Source: Liolophura sinensis (Eukaryota; Mollusca; Polyplacophora; Chitonida; Chitonidae). From it: DNA of 64,000 nucleotides. Below the pieces are notes generated by a model. The model worked only from the letters and a program-made list of their open reading frames with translations. It did no database searches and was not told the DNA's origin. Made by a program: the position numbers and the translations under genes. Positions 1-12,800 of the stretch are shown here, piece by piece. The stretch's first letter is position 1; every line of letters starts with the position of its first letter. The stretch covers positions 23,715,400-23,779,399 of the forward strand of contig NC_088305.1 in assembly GCF_032854445.1 (NCBI RefSeq). The letters are read 5' to 3'.

Positions 1-598
1 AAGTGCTGTCCTCAGTGACAGTCAGATGTGTGTGCAATGTTGTCCACAGTGACAGCCAGACGTGTGTACAAGTGTTGTCCTCAGTGACAGTCAGATGAGT
101 GCATAAGTGTTGTCCTCAGTGACAGTCAGATGAGTGCATAAGTGTTGTCCTCAGTGACAGTCAGATGAGTGCATAAGTGTTGTCCTCAGTGACAGTCAGA
201 TAAGTGTACAAGTGTTGTCCACAGTGACAGTCAAATGTGTGTAAAGATGCTGTCCTCAGTGACAGTCAGATGTGTGTGCAATGTCGTCCACAGTGACAGT
301 CAGATGTGTGCACAAGTGCTGTCCACAGTAACAGTCAGATGTGTGTACCAGTGCTGTCCACAGTAACAGTCAGAAGTGTGTACAAGTGCTGTCCTCAGTG
401 ACAGTCAGATAAGTGTACAAGTGCTGTCCACAGTGACACTCAGATGTGTGCACAAGTGCTGTGGACAGTAACAGTCAGAAGTGTGTACAAGTGTTGTCCT
501 CAGTGACAGTCAGATGTGTGCACAAGTGCTGTCCAGTGACAGTAAGATGTGTGTACAAGTGCTGTCCTCAGTGAGGGTCAGATAAGTGTACAAGTCAG
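1..598. repeat. 35-bp minisatellite
   Basis: About 17 diverged head-to-tail copies of a 35-bp unit containing GTCCTCAGTGACAGTCAGAT. The array continues off the left edge and lies just downstream of the ZSWIM2 stop codon. Confidence 0.95.
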
Positions 599-697
599 AA
601 GCTGTTTACAATGACAATCAGATGTCCTGTATAGTGGTTGACAGACAGATATGAAGATGTGGCCTCATTGGTTAGAGGCTTGCAAATCCCCAAAAAC

Positions 698-897
698 TCA
701 CTCCAGCACTGTATGTACATGTAGATAGTCTGGATGAGGCAGTGACAAAAGATCTAGCTTATTTACCAGGTGGTGACCCCCTGATGGTTGCTCCCTTGAT
801 GAGGATCGCGTACGAGACGGTCCGCCACTGGCTCGTGTAGACTCAGAATGAGGCAAGGAGTTGGTTCTGTGTAGTGAGCGCCCTCTATGGTCAGTAA
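698..897 (-). CDS. ZSWIM2: ZSWIM2 exon 11 (terminal, stop at 698-700)
   Basis: Acceptor GTGACAG in phase 1 joins exon 10 and opens a frame with VTDHRGRSLHRTNSLPHSES, ending HTVLE and TGA. No AATAAA is visible downstream on this strand in the window, so the 3' end is not fixed. An internal GTAAAT could extend the gene out of the window. Confidence 0.65.
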
Positions 898-3800
898 CTG
901 TCACCAAAGTACATAAAATCAAGGGAGGTACCACATAGCCAAGAAGAAGGATTAACAAGGGCTAATGTAACAAGATTACATGTAAGTATGTATTTAACTT
1001 TTAAATGTCAAGCCTCTGTTAGAGCATGAAATAAGACTTCCACAGGATTTTGTGCACTTTTGATAGGGGTTTTATGTGAATATGTTTAATACTTTAATGA
1101 AGGCTACCACATTTACGTATAGAGGAAACCGGAGTCTGGAGGAAACCATAGGATGGAAGAAATCACAGTCTGGAAGAAATCACAGTCTGGAGGAAACCAA
1201 AGTTTGAGGGAAACAAGATTCTGGAGCAAACCACAGTTTGGAGGAAAACAAAGTCTGGGAGAAACCAGATTCTGGAAGAAACCAGAGCTTGGAGGAAATC
1301 AGTTTGAGGAACACCACATGTAGCACTTGATCCTCATCCAATTCCTTGTACAGCACATGTGCCACTGATCACTTTACACCAATGCCACCACTATCAAGCT
1401 TGACGTTTGCAGCCAGGTCTGACGCATTTTGGCTTGTTTTGTAACAGGCTACTGTGTTTAAACCCATCAAAATTGTTTCATGCAGCTAGACATGCGACAT
1501 GTTGCACAGATACCATGGATAGACAAAATGTATGTGTATCAAGTGACAACAGATGTAAATGTTCAGGTAGATTTTTTTCTGACTTTACACTCCCATCCTC
1601 ATCACAGCTCCCTCAGTGAGTCTGGCATTGTTTAAAAGTTCTGCGCAATTTTTCTATACAATTTGCCATTGTTGGCGAATGATGTGAACTAAGCGCAGAT
1701 GGTTTGTTTACCACCAAGTATCTGACTGTATAAACCTGATCCCGATGGTGCACAACCAACTGGAACTGGATTAAAACAATCAACCTTAATCATTAATGAA
1801 TCTATTGACCTGTTATGTATAACTCAATAAGCTATAATCTAAAAATTAACCAATGCACTGGCCTAAGACGTCTCTAAACTTCGCCGAGTCTTACACAGCT
1901 AACACCTGTAACATTAGGAATGCCCTAATACACTTACCATCAGGAGTTGTCTGTGCTTTCGGAGGCCTGCCTGCCACCCGAGGGCCTTGTGCACCAGCAC
2001 ATTGACTGGTGGAGAAGCCCGCTGAGATGCCATCCAATCCGTGAGGAGCCGGGATTGATGGTGCCACGGGATCCACATGTATCCGCTCAGAGGGAATGTT
2101 AGCCAACTGTTGACTGATCCGCTTCCTGCGTATCCGAGCTCTAGCCAGCAGCCTGTTGCCTAAAATGCTGTCTGACTCGTGATTTCTGGAAGATGTTGTT
2201 ATCTCCCCTGATGGCCTAAAATTACAAAAAGTATCATTTATTTATTTATTTATTTATTTGACTGATGTTTTACGCCGTACTCAAGAATATTTCACTTATA
2301 CGACGGCGGCCAGCATTATGGTGGGGGAAACCCACGACCATCCACAGGTTGCTGGTAGACCTTCCCACTTACGGCCGGAGAGGAAGCCAGCATGAGCTGG
2401 ACTTGAACTCACAGCGGCCGCATTGGTGAGAGGCTCTTGGGTCATTACGCTGCGCTAACGCGCTAACCGACTGAGCCACGGAGGCCCCCACAAAAAGTAT
2501 CAAGTGACATATGCAAAGGTGCAGATAAGCTGGTGTTTACACAGCAAACAATAATACATAAAATGATATAAAATACACAAAATTCCTACAAGCACATGTA
2601 AACCCCTAATCGCACAGTTCAGTATCGGAACTCAAGAGAATATGATGGACAAGACAAATGAAAATATACTCTATTTCATCAGACGTGCTCAGATGGTGCG
2701 ATTTATCAAATTCTACACATTCTATGAAACTGCATTCGTCTGTGTCAATTCAGCATATCTGGGCTTAACTACGTGTACATGTGTGTATGATCCCCTTTCC
2801 TGCCTACAGACACAATGATTCAGAAACTGCCTCTGTAAGACTCTTTATGACAAACATGTTTGTGGGCCTATTCACAGGAAATGTTTTATCCAAGTGTGAT
2901 GCTAAAATGAAAACTGATATATGTCATATTTGAAAGGATGTGCTTGAAATTTAAAAGTCATATGTTCACATAAAAGGAGGCATATCATAAATGATACAGT
3001 TACTTTTCCTTTCGTACGTTAAATATTGCTCGTTAAGCTATGTAGAATATATAACATGGGCATTTCATCCTGCCTACTTCATGCCTCTGTCGCCTAGCTC
3101 TGTCATACCCAGAATTTCCTGTGAGGGCTGTTCCATTCAGGCCAAACAGTATTCCTGACAGTCCTGTTGGCACTTCCCCATCCCTGTAGTTGGGTATGGT
3201 GGGGCGTGGCCTGTGGCTTGATGGCTCACTCTGTGAGGGTGAAGCAGGACCCCTAACCCTGCTGCCTAATGAGTGGAGCCTGGCCAGCCCCACCCCTGGG
3301 ATCTCCAGGTGGCCTGGATCAGAGTGAACAGAACCCTCCCTGAAAGTTTACATGTAGGAAAGAGATAATATAAGAAATGAAAGCCATAATGACAAATTCT
3401 ATTCAAAGATCATCAAAGGCTGGGCCAACCTGACCAACAATTACATACACCTGCAACTTCAGGTATGACAAAATTAGTAATTATTTACTGTTCCCAATAT
3501 TTCAACTCTAGTATTAAGGATTACTTTGTGTTATACTTTTACTGTAGGTACAGGAACATGTAGCTCCATGGCATATATTCTGTTGGCATATTTATAGAGA
3601 TTATCACAGCGGTGTGCGATCTGTGATGATGTATCACAATAGCGTGCGATTCGTGATGATGTATCACAATAGTGTGCGATTCGTGATGATGTATCATAAC
3701 ACTCTGTGATCCGTGATGATGTATCACAACAGTGTGTGATTCGTGATGATGTGTCATAACAGTGTGTGATCTACGATGATGCATCATAACAGTGTGCGAT

Positions 3801-6800
3801 CTGTGAAGATGTATCATAACAGTGTGTGATTCGCGATGATGTATCACAACAGTGTGTGATTCGTGATGATGTATCATAACAGTGTGTGATCTGTGAAGAT
3901 GTATCATAACAGTGTGTGATCTGTGAAGATGTATCATAACAGTGTGGGATCCGAGATGATGTATCACAACAGTGTGTGATTTGTGATGATGTATCATAAC
4001 AGTGTGTGATCTGTGAAGATGTATCATAACAGTGTGTGATCCGTGATGATGTATCACAACAGTGTGGGATCCGAGAGTGATGTATCATAGCAGTGTGGGA
4101 TCCGAGATGACGTATCATAACAAAGTGTGAACCCAGATGATGTATCGGCCTGTCGTATCAGCAGAGCTCAAATAGCAAGGGTGATGGAACAGGCTGACCC
4201 GAGACAACGAGAGCTGATACAACATCGCAGAACCTGCACTTTTATGATAATCTATTTAACATATACCTTTATTTTTGCATAATAAGTGGTCAAAACGCAC
4301 ACGGTTTTTCATCGATCAGTAGACCGACTTGCTACAACTAGAGACCCTGCATCAACAACATGCTAAGTTCATCTATAAATGAGCACAATTTCTTCAGCTC
4401 AAATGTTTCTCTATTCATTTATTAGATTGGTGTTCTACGCCATACTCAAGAATATTTCATTAAATGTGTCTTTACAATTTAATGTTGTTGTTGTAGTTAC
4501 ATCTCACCAAATTCCGATGTTAGTTCAGGGATTCCCCTGGTAGAGGTGCTTTAAATGTAAACATTGAAATTAGTCCTTGTTTTCAAAGGATACATACACA
4601 AACCATTCTATACGGCAAAATACAGGACGCCTCTGCATCACCTGGGTACCAGCCATAGGTATATGATAAATTTATTTATTTATTTATTTTATCTATGGTC
4701 AGCTTACCGCCTGTTTAGTTGACCATGGGTGCTGGGCATTTCTCCAGTTTCTGAGTGCTGGTCACTCGGAGTCCAAACCACTTGACCATCAACTGGACAG
4801 GTGACATGAGAGTGAAGTAGCCAGGGGTCTATACAGTCACGGTGAAACTGACCACAGGGAATAAAAAACACAACAGATAATAAATAATCCCCATGCAGGG
4901 AAGTGATCAGTCCAAAGTATAAAATTTATTTAGAGTGATACATTTTTTGTGTGGAATCAAGTGCATATAGGCTGCTCATTAGAGCTACCAAGATTTATTC
5001 ATTTATTTAATTGGTGCTTTGTGCCATACTCAAGAACATTTCACTTACAACTATATATAACGGTGACCAGCATCATGGTTGGAGGAAACTGTGCAGGGCC
5101 CGAGGGAAACCCATGACCATCCATAGGTTGCTACCAACATTTAACTTGGGCCACAAGAGTATCTCACTAATATGACAGTGGTAAGATTTACAGGCTGAGG
5201 AAACTACATGCTGTGGACATAGGCTGCAGAAACTATACTGTGTAACTTTTTTTGTGTTGATATATCTGTTAAAAGAGTCTTTACTTCAAGCATGCAGACT
5301 GTCAGTAAATCAGGAATCTTTACATCAAGCATGTGCACTGTCAGTAATCAGGAATCTTTATATCAAGCATGTGCACTGTCAGTAATCAGGAATCTTTACT
5401 TCAAGCATGTGCACTGTCAGTAAATCAGGAATCTTTATATCAAGCATGTGGACTGTCAGTAATCAGCAATCTTTATATCAAGCATGTGGACTGTCAGTAA
5501 TCAGGAATCTTTACTTCAAGCTTGTGCACTGTCAGTAATCAGGAATCTTTATATCAAGCATGTGCACTGTCAGTAATCAGGAATCTTTACTTCAAGCATG
5601 CGCACTGTCAGTAATCAGGAATCTTTACTTCAAGCATGCGCACTGTCAGTAATCAGGAATCTTTATATCAAGCATGTGCACTGTTAGTAATCAGGAATCT
5701 TTATATCAAGCATGTGCACTGTCAGTAAATCAGGAATCTTTATATCAAGCGTGTGCACTGTCAGTAATCAGGAATCTTTACTTCAAGGGTGTGCACTGTC
5801 AGTAATCAGGAATCTTTGCTTCAAGTGTGTGCACTGTCAGTAATCAGGAATCTTTGCTTCAAGCATGTGCACTGTCAGTAATCAGGAATCTTTATATCAA
5901 GGGTGTGCACTGTCAGTAATCAGGAATCTTTACTTCAAGCATGCGCACTGTCAATAATCAGGAATCTTTGCTTCAAGTGTGTGCACTGTCAGTAATCAGG
6001 AATCTTTGCTTCAAGCATGTGCACTGTCAGTAATCAGGAATCTTTATATCAAGGGTGTGCACTGTCAGTAATCAGGAATCTTTACTTCAAGGGTGTGCAC
6101 TGTCAGTAATCAGGAATCTTTGCTTCAAGCATGTGCACTGTCAGTAATCAGGAATCTTTACTTCAAGCATGCGCACTGTCAGTAATCAGCAATCTTTACT
6201 TCAAGCATGCGCACTGTCAGTAATCAGGAATCTTTATATCAAGCATGTGCACTGTTAGTAATCAGGAATCTTTATATCAAGCATGTGCACTGTCAGTAAA
6301 TCAGGAATCTTTATATCAAGCGTGTGCACTGTCAGTAATCAGGAATCTTTACTTCAAGGGTGTGCACTGTCAGTAATCAGGAATCTTTGCTTCAAGTGTG
6401 TGCACTGTCAGTAATCAGGAATCTTTGCTTCAAGCATGTGCACTGTCAGTAATCAGGAATCTTTATATCAAGGGTGTGCACTGTCAGTAATCAGGAATCT
6501 TTATATCAAGCATGTGCACTGTCAGTAATCAGGAATCTTTATATCAAGCATGTGCACTGTCAGTAATCAGGAATCTTTATATCAAGGGTGTGCACTGTCA
6601 GTAATCAGGAATCTTTACTTCAAGCATGTGCACTGTCAGTAATCAGGAATCTTTATATCAAGCATGTGCACTGTCAGTAATCAGGAATCTTTACTTCAAG
6701 CGTGTGCACTGTCAGTAATCAGGAATCTTTACTTCAAGCATGTGCACTGTCAGTAATCAGGAATCTTTACTTCAAGCATGTGCACTGTCAGTAATCAGGA

Positions 6801-9800
6801 ATCTTTACTTCAAGGGTGTGCACTGTCAGTAATCAGGAATCTTTACTTCAAGCATGTGCACTGTCAGTAATCAGGAATCTTTATATCAAGCATGTGCACT
6901 GTCAGTAATCAGGAATCTTTATATCAAGCGTGTGTGCTGTCACTAATCAGGAATCTTTACTTAAAGCATGTGCACTGTCAGTAATCAGGAATCTTTACTT
7001 CAAGCGTGTGCACTGTCAGTAAATCAGGAATCTTTACTTCAAGCATGTGCACTGTCAGTAATCAGGAATCTTTGCTTCAAGCATGTGCACTGTCAGTAAT
7101 CAGGAATCTTTACTTCAAGGGTGTGCACTGTCAGTAATCAGGAATCTTTACTTCAAGCATGCGCACTGTCAGTAATCAGGAATCTTTACTTCAAGCATGC
7201 GCACTGTCAGTAATCAGGAATCTTTATATCAAGCATGTGCACTGTCAGTAATCAGGAATCTTTATATCAAGCATGTGCACCGTCAGTAATCAGGAATCTT
7301 TATATCAACCATGTGGACTGTCAGTAATCAGGAATCTTTCATTCATGTATGTATGACAGCAGTCAGGTTTATGGGTGGAGGAAAGCAGAGTACCAAAAGT
7401 AAACCACTGAAAATTGCTGACCTTTTGACCTACAATGGGAGACTAGAGGGCGAGCTACACAGAGGGTCCAAATGACAGTGGAACATCACTTTCTTCTATG
7501 ATGTTGCATTGTGCGTGTACTTCATATATGTTTTATGAGCATACGTTCACTGATAATTGTGACGTAATGGGGAAAAGAACAAATGAGTTCAGAGCGTTGG
7601 ACCGTCTTGATACTGGAGGGAAGGAGTTTACAAGTTCCCCATTGCAGAGGCAGCTGGATTCAAGTCTGTGACCCCACTGGTCAGTAGCTAGTCAGGTGTA
7701 GGAATAACACCACCTTCCACAAGGAAAGGAGTCAGTGACTACATCTGGCAGCTTGTCAAGGTAATCCCGAGTACACCAACATGGATTTATGATTGCAGCA
7801 TGCATGTTTTATGTTAATACCTTGTGTTTACAGGGCAGCTTCCTCAGGTACTGCCCCACCTGGTATCCCCTCAGACACATCCTACACTGTACCCCGGGGG
7901 CCAGGCACTGGCTGCTCTCACGCACCCGCTCCAAGGGGAATAACTCCAGAGCTTCCTCAGGCACACTCCTCAGACCAGCCTCACCCTGGCTAAAAACGCA
8001 CACAATGTCAATTTCAATAATGAGAGCAAAAAGTAAACTGTCACAGGGTCCCCATGCACCCATGACAGAAAAGTATCTCTCAAAGAATTTAAAGCACATA
8101 ATGACTTTCAAAGTTTCAGTTTTAGAGACAGTATTGTACAAACCTTCCAATGCCTGTGTTTTGGCGGCTTATTTATCAATACATGTAGAAAATAGTGCAA
8201 TACGACATTTAATATTGAAAAATCAAGTTTTTAAGATCTTGAAAACATCGGGAAAATTTCAAGGTTTAGGGTGAGCCATGAATGGAGTTCATGTAACCTC
8301 ACACAGAATCCAGATCACGTACCTGTCAAGCTGTAACAACAAGTCATAGTCATTCTCTGATATTTCCCTGTTCAGTAGATCATTCATTACTGCCTCTGGT
8401 AGGGAAAAACCCAGAGTTCGCTGTGCTGGACGCCATCTTTGATTGCGTTTCTGGGAAGACACAAGCATGTCCATGGTTTAGACTGCAATCATGATGGTTC
8501 GTCTTGGTTCCACAAAATCGAATTTCTATTGGTGCTATCTTATTAGTGGCATAAGATGATTTAAAAGACAAATTACAAAACATGAATTCACAAAAATTTG
8601 TGACAGTGGCCCTGGTCTTAATGATTATAACTTTTTAATACCCATAATCTGCACATATTTATGGAATATAGGCCTTAAAAGAGCCTCCAAAACACATCAC
8701 AATACAACTGAGAATATGAACAACACACTACTGCTCTGGTGGTTGAAGTCACACTGGGGATTCCCAGTTTTCATCGTCAGCAAACGGATCAGGTGATAAG
8801 TTTGCTTGTATTTATTCATAGGTGCTTAATGTCCTACTCAGGAAATTTTTATATTTAAAGAGCTACTTTAGTGTTAAGACATGTTTGTCTTAAAGGTAAG
8901 GTTAAATGACAAGGGTCGAGCTATTGGGAATGGCTTTCTTATAAATTGTAGAAAAAACGCATTGTATTAAAAGCCGTTGTTGGTTTGGGAAGATACCGCA
9001 ACAAAAGTTTTCTGCCATTTCCAATTTTGCTTGGTGTGATGTCATGCAAGAGCATTTGATGTAGCCCATCACTGACTTATGGCAACAAATGACGTCACTG
9101 GGTTACTTTTTACTGGGTTGATTACTAGTAACTGACATATAATTACACTTTAACAGGCGGTCAGCATTATGGTGGGAGGAAATCACAGGTTGCTGTCAGA
9201 CCTTCCCACGTATGGCCGGAGAGGAAGCCAGCTTGAGCTGGCCTTGAATTGGTGAGAGGCTCCTGGATCAATGAGCTGCGTAGGTGTGCTAACCACCTTG
9301 GCCATGGAGGCACTCCACTGATCATGCCAAGAAATACAAGTACGTATACGTCAATACTACAGTACAATGTAGACATAAGAAAAGCAGCCGTTGGTTTAAA
9401 ATATTGGTTTTCTCTTCTCACAAGCATGTACACAATAAAAAATATGGGTTCTGCGGATACTAACCTGTCTGAACTGAAAGGCGTGATCAGTGTGGATGGG
9501 GGTGTTAAAACAGGCCTGACACAGGTGGTAATCTGCACATACACAACACCTGCAAGTAGACCAATACAAAGCGTATGGTCATTCTTTTAATATATTAAGC
9601 TAAATATATCTGATGAGTTAACTACTAATCCAGCTCTTAAAAACTGTCCCATTAACACTTCCTACCTTGATTATTAACATTTTCTTATTTTATTAATATT
9701 TTTGAATTTCCCTCATATTTGTATGGTTTAAATCTTTGGTCATGCAGTGAAAGGTGAATCATTTGATACATATCTTATCTTGATTACTGTATATATGTAT

Positions 9801-12800
9801 GAATACCTGGCCAGAATAAATACTGCTTATTTTACAATTACTTCATTCTTCATATGAAGTACTATAAATGGCGTAAAATTTGTCCACAACTGTAAGTTGT
9901 CCCTTTTTTCTGATTGTGAGAATTCTGTTAATCTTAGAAACATGTCAAAGTGTGTTTGATAGGTAGGATGATACATGTATCCTACCAAAAAGTGAAAGGT
10001 TCAGAACCCCCCAAAAAATTTTGTGTCATTAATTTTTTTTAAAAATACATTTTTTGTGCCACATTTAAGACTTTTCACAGTATTAAACTTCAGATCACTT
10101 GCTACAGTACCTGTAACATTTGCCGATGATAGGGTTCATGTGACACGCCCTGCATGTCGTCCCTAAATGTCTATCTAGGTGGGTGTGGCTTCCCGTGCCC
10201 CGCCCAGTTTGGTCCGCATTACGTCCTTCCTGGCGCAGCAGCTCAAAAGGACCAAAGTCTTCCCGACACAATGGACATTTTATGGTTGTCTCCCCTTGTG
10301 ATTTTTGGTGCTCGGCCCAAACCTTCATACACTTGATGTGGATACTGTTTCCACAGCCAAACCTGGAAAACAACACAACCGAGACTTCATACACTTGATG
10401 TGGATACTGTTTCCACAACCAATCCTAGAAAACAACACAAGGGAGACTTCATACACTTGATGTGGATGCTGTTTCCACAACCAAACCTGGAAAACAACAC
10501 AACCGAGACTTCATACACTTGATGTGGATACTGTTTACACAATCAAACCTAGAAAACAACACAAGGGAGACTTCATACATTTGATGTGGATACTGTTTCC
10601 ACTGCCAAACCTAGAAAGCAACACAAGGGAGACTTCATACACTTGATTTGCATACTCTTTCTACAACCAAGCCTAGAAAACAACACAAGGGAGACTTCAT
10701 ACACTTGATGTGGATACTGTTTCCACAGCCAAAACTAGAAAACAACACAACCGAGACTTCATACACTTGATGTGGATACTGCTTCCACCACCAATCCTAG
10801 AAAACAACACAAGGGAGACTTCATACACTTGATGTGGATACTGTTTCCACAACCAAACCTAGAAAACAACACAAGCAAGACTTCATACACTTGATGTGGA
10901 TACTGTTTCCACAACCAAACCTAGCAAACAACACAAGCGAGACTTCATACACTTGATGTGGATACTGTTTCCACCACCAAATCTGGAAAACAACACAAGC
11001 CAGACTTCATACACTTGATGTGGATACTGTTTCCACAACCAAACCTGGAAAACAACACAAAGGAGACTTCATACACTTGATGTGGATACTGTTTCCACAA
11101 CCAAACCTAGAAAAACAACAAAATCTATGCTTCAAAACAAGAGACATTTGTATATGTATATCAGCCATCAACCAAAAATAGATGCTGCAGCTCAACAATT
11201 GCACGAACGATTCCCACAAAATAACACAAACCACCAAAGAACTAAGAAAGTATACAAAATACGAAATTAGGATGGAATTATGCAAAGAGAGGTAGTCAAC
11301 AGTTTGCAATGATGTGGGAAAGACACAAGGTATGTTCTACGCGACTGAATGAAATCTGTTTTCAAATCGTGTACCATGCTGATACCGAGGTATGTAAGGT
11401 GAAGATAATCAAAATGTATATCTGTAATACATTTGATATGGATATTATGAACAGAGTGAGATATAAACTACAAATCTGACTTACTTGCAAAATGTCACTG
11501 GCAGCTTCTTCTCCAACAGCTCTTCTTGACAAATTGGACACACGTCTTCCTCAGATATTTCCTTCTGTTCAAGCACTGTTCGTCCATCAGCGGCATTGGT
11601 GATCAGTTTTTTGTGAACAGGTGTGTGACGCTGGCGTGCCCTGGTGGCATCAGGAGCCATCTGACCACGTAACACAGCATTTATCTCCCTTTCCACAAGC
11701 CCTAACTGCCAGGACACTGAAAAAAATAAACTTAACATGTCAGAATCAAAATATCACAATGACAGCAATATGCAATTAAATTATATAAACAATACATGAG
11801 CATCCACACATCTACAGAGACAGAATATTACGGTGTTGATAAAAAATACATGTATTATACTGTTTATTAGTATTGTATGTTAGGTTGTATGGGAGTTTTT
11901 CCAAGTCTTTGCTTCAACTATACAGTACAGAAGGGTGATTAGTTAACGACTAACTTAGCACACCTGTCAGGCTTTGGTGGTTAGTCATGTTTGTTGCAGT
12001 GGAATATTCTTGAATACGGCGTAAAACACCAATAAATATAAATATACACCTTCACTTAAATTAACTGCTTCTTGCTTAACGTACAATTAAGATCAATATA
12101 TCAGACATACAGCTGTCATAAAGTACCTGGATCATGTCGTGGGACTCTGTATTTCTTCAGTAAAAGCCAGCAGATGTGCTTGCACACATCCTTCTCTTTA
12201 CCAAACACAGAGCAGCTACATTTGTGGGGGTCTCCAAGATAGACCTGTTGTATGAACAGAACAGGTAAAATGAAAGTAAACTGATGCGTTTTCAACATTC
12301 ATATCTGTGACATTAATAGTTAAGACTATTTAGAATTAAAATCACAAACACTCAGAAATGTATGAGATGTATGGTCAGTCAGAATAAGAAATATAAATGA
12401 TTTCTCTGTGAATAGATGGAGGGAGGGGGGCACTTTTTGTTACTTTTATCATCACACCTGAATCACAAACTATTGCATGATGTCTATATGTGAGTACCTC
12501 AGTTACCTGTTAGTTTGAACTTTCACTTGAATTGTTGTATTGATAATATATATGCTGTACAAATTAAGGCACACAGGAGGATGCATGGCAGCAAGTCATC
12601 AAATTACCACCATAAATGCTTATCAGTAAATTATACAACTGTGTAAAAGGGACAGGGTTGTTTCATGCGTTTCCCATGCTCTGTCCAGTTTCCTTCTTCG
12701 TATAAGCAAAATATGTTTTACAGTATAAATCATCAATTAAACAAAAACCTGATTCTGGTTACAATTAAGTGAAATATATTTGAGTACAATGTAACACAAC

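Noticed and set aside
3539-4118. Histidine-rich minus-strand ORFs of 172 and 115 codons
   Set aside because: They are translations of the 30-bp minisatellite, whose period is a multiple of three, and they lie in a ZSWIM2 intron with no splice support.
5270-7340. CRISPR-like array
   Set aside because: Units are contiguous with no unique spacers, and the setting is an animal gene intron; it is a minisatellite.
10391-11309. Extra copies of the FGCGNSIHIKCMK RING segment as additional exons
   Set aside because: Each copy runs straight back into intron sequence within the 62-bp unit, has no donor, and would shift frame; only the copy at 10362 continues into a real exon.
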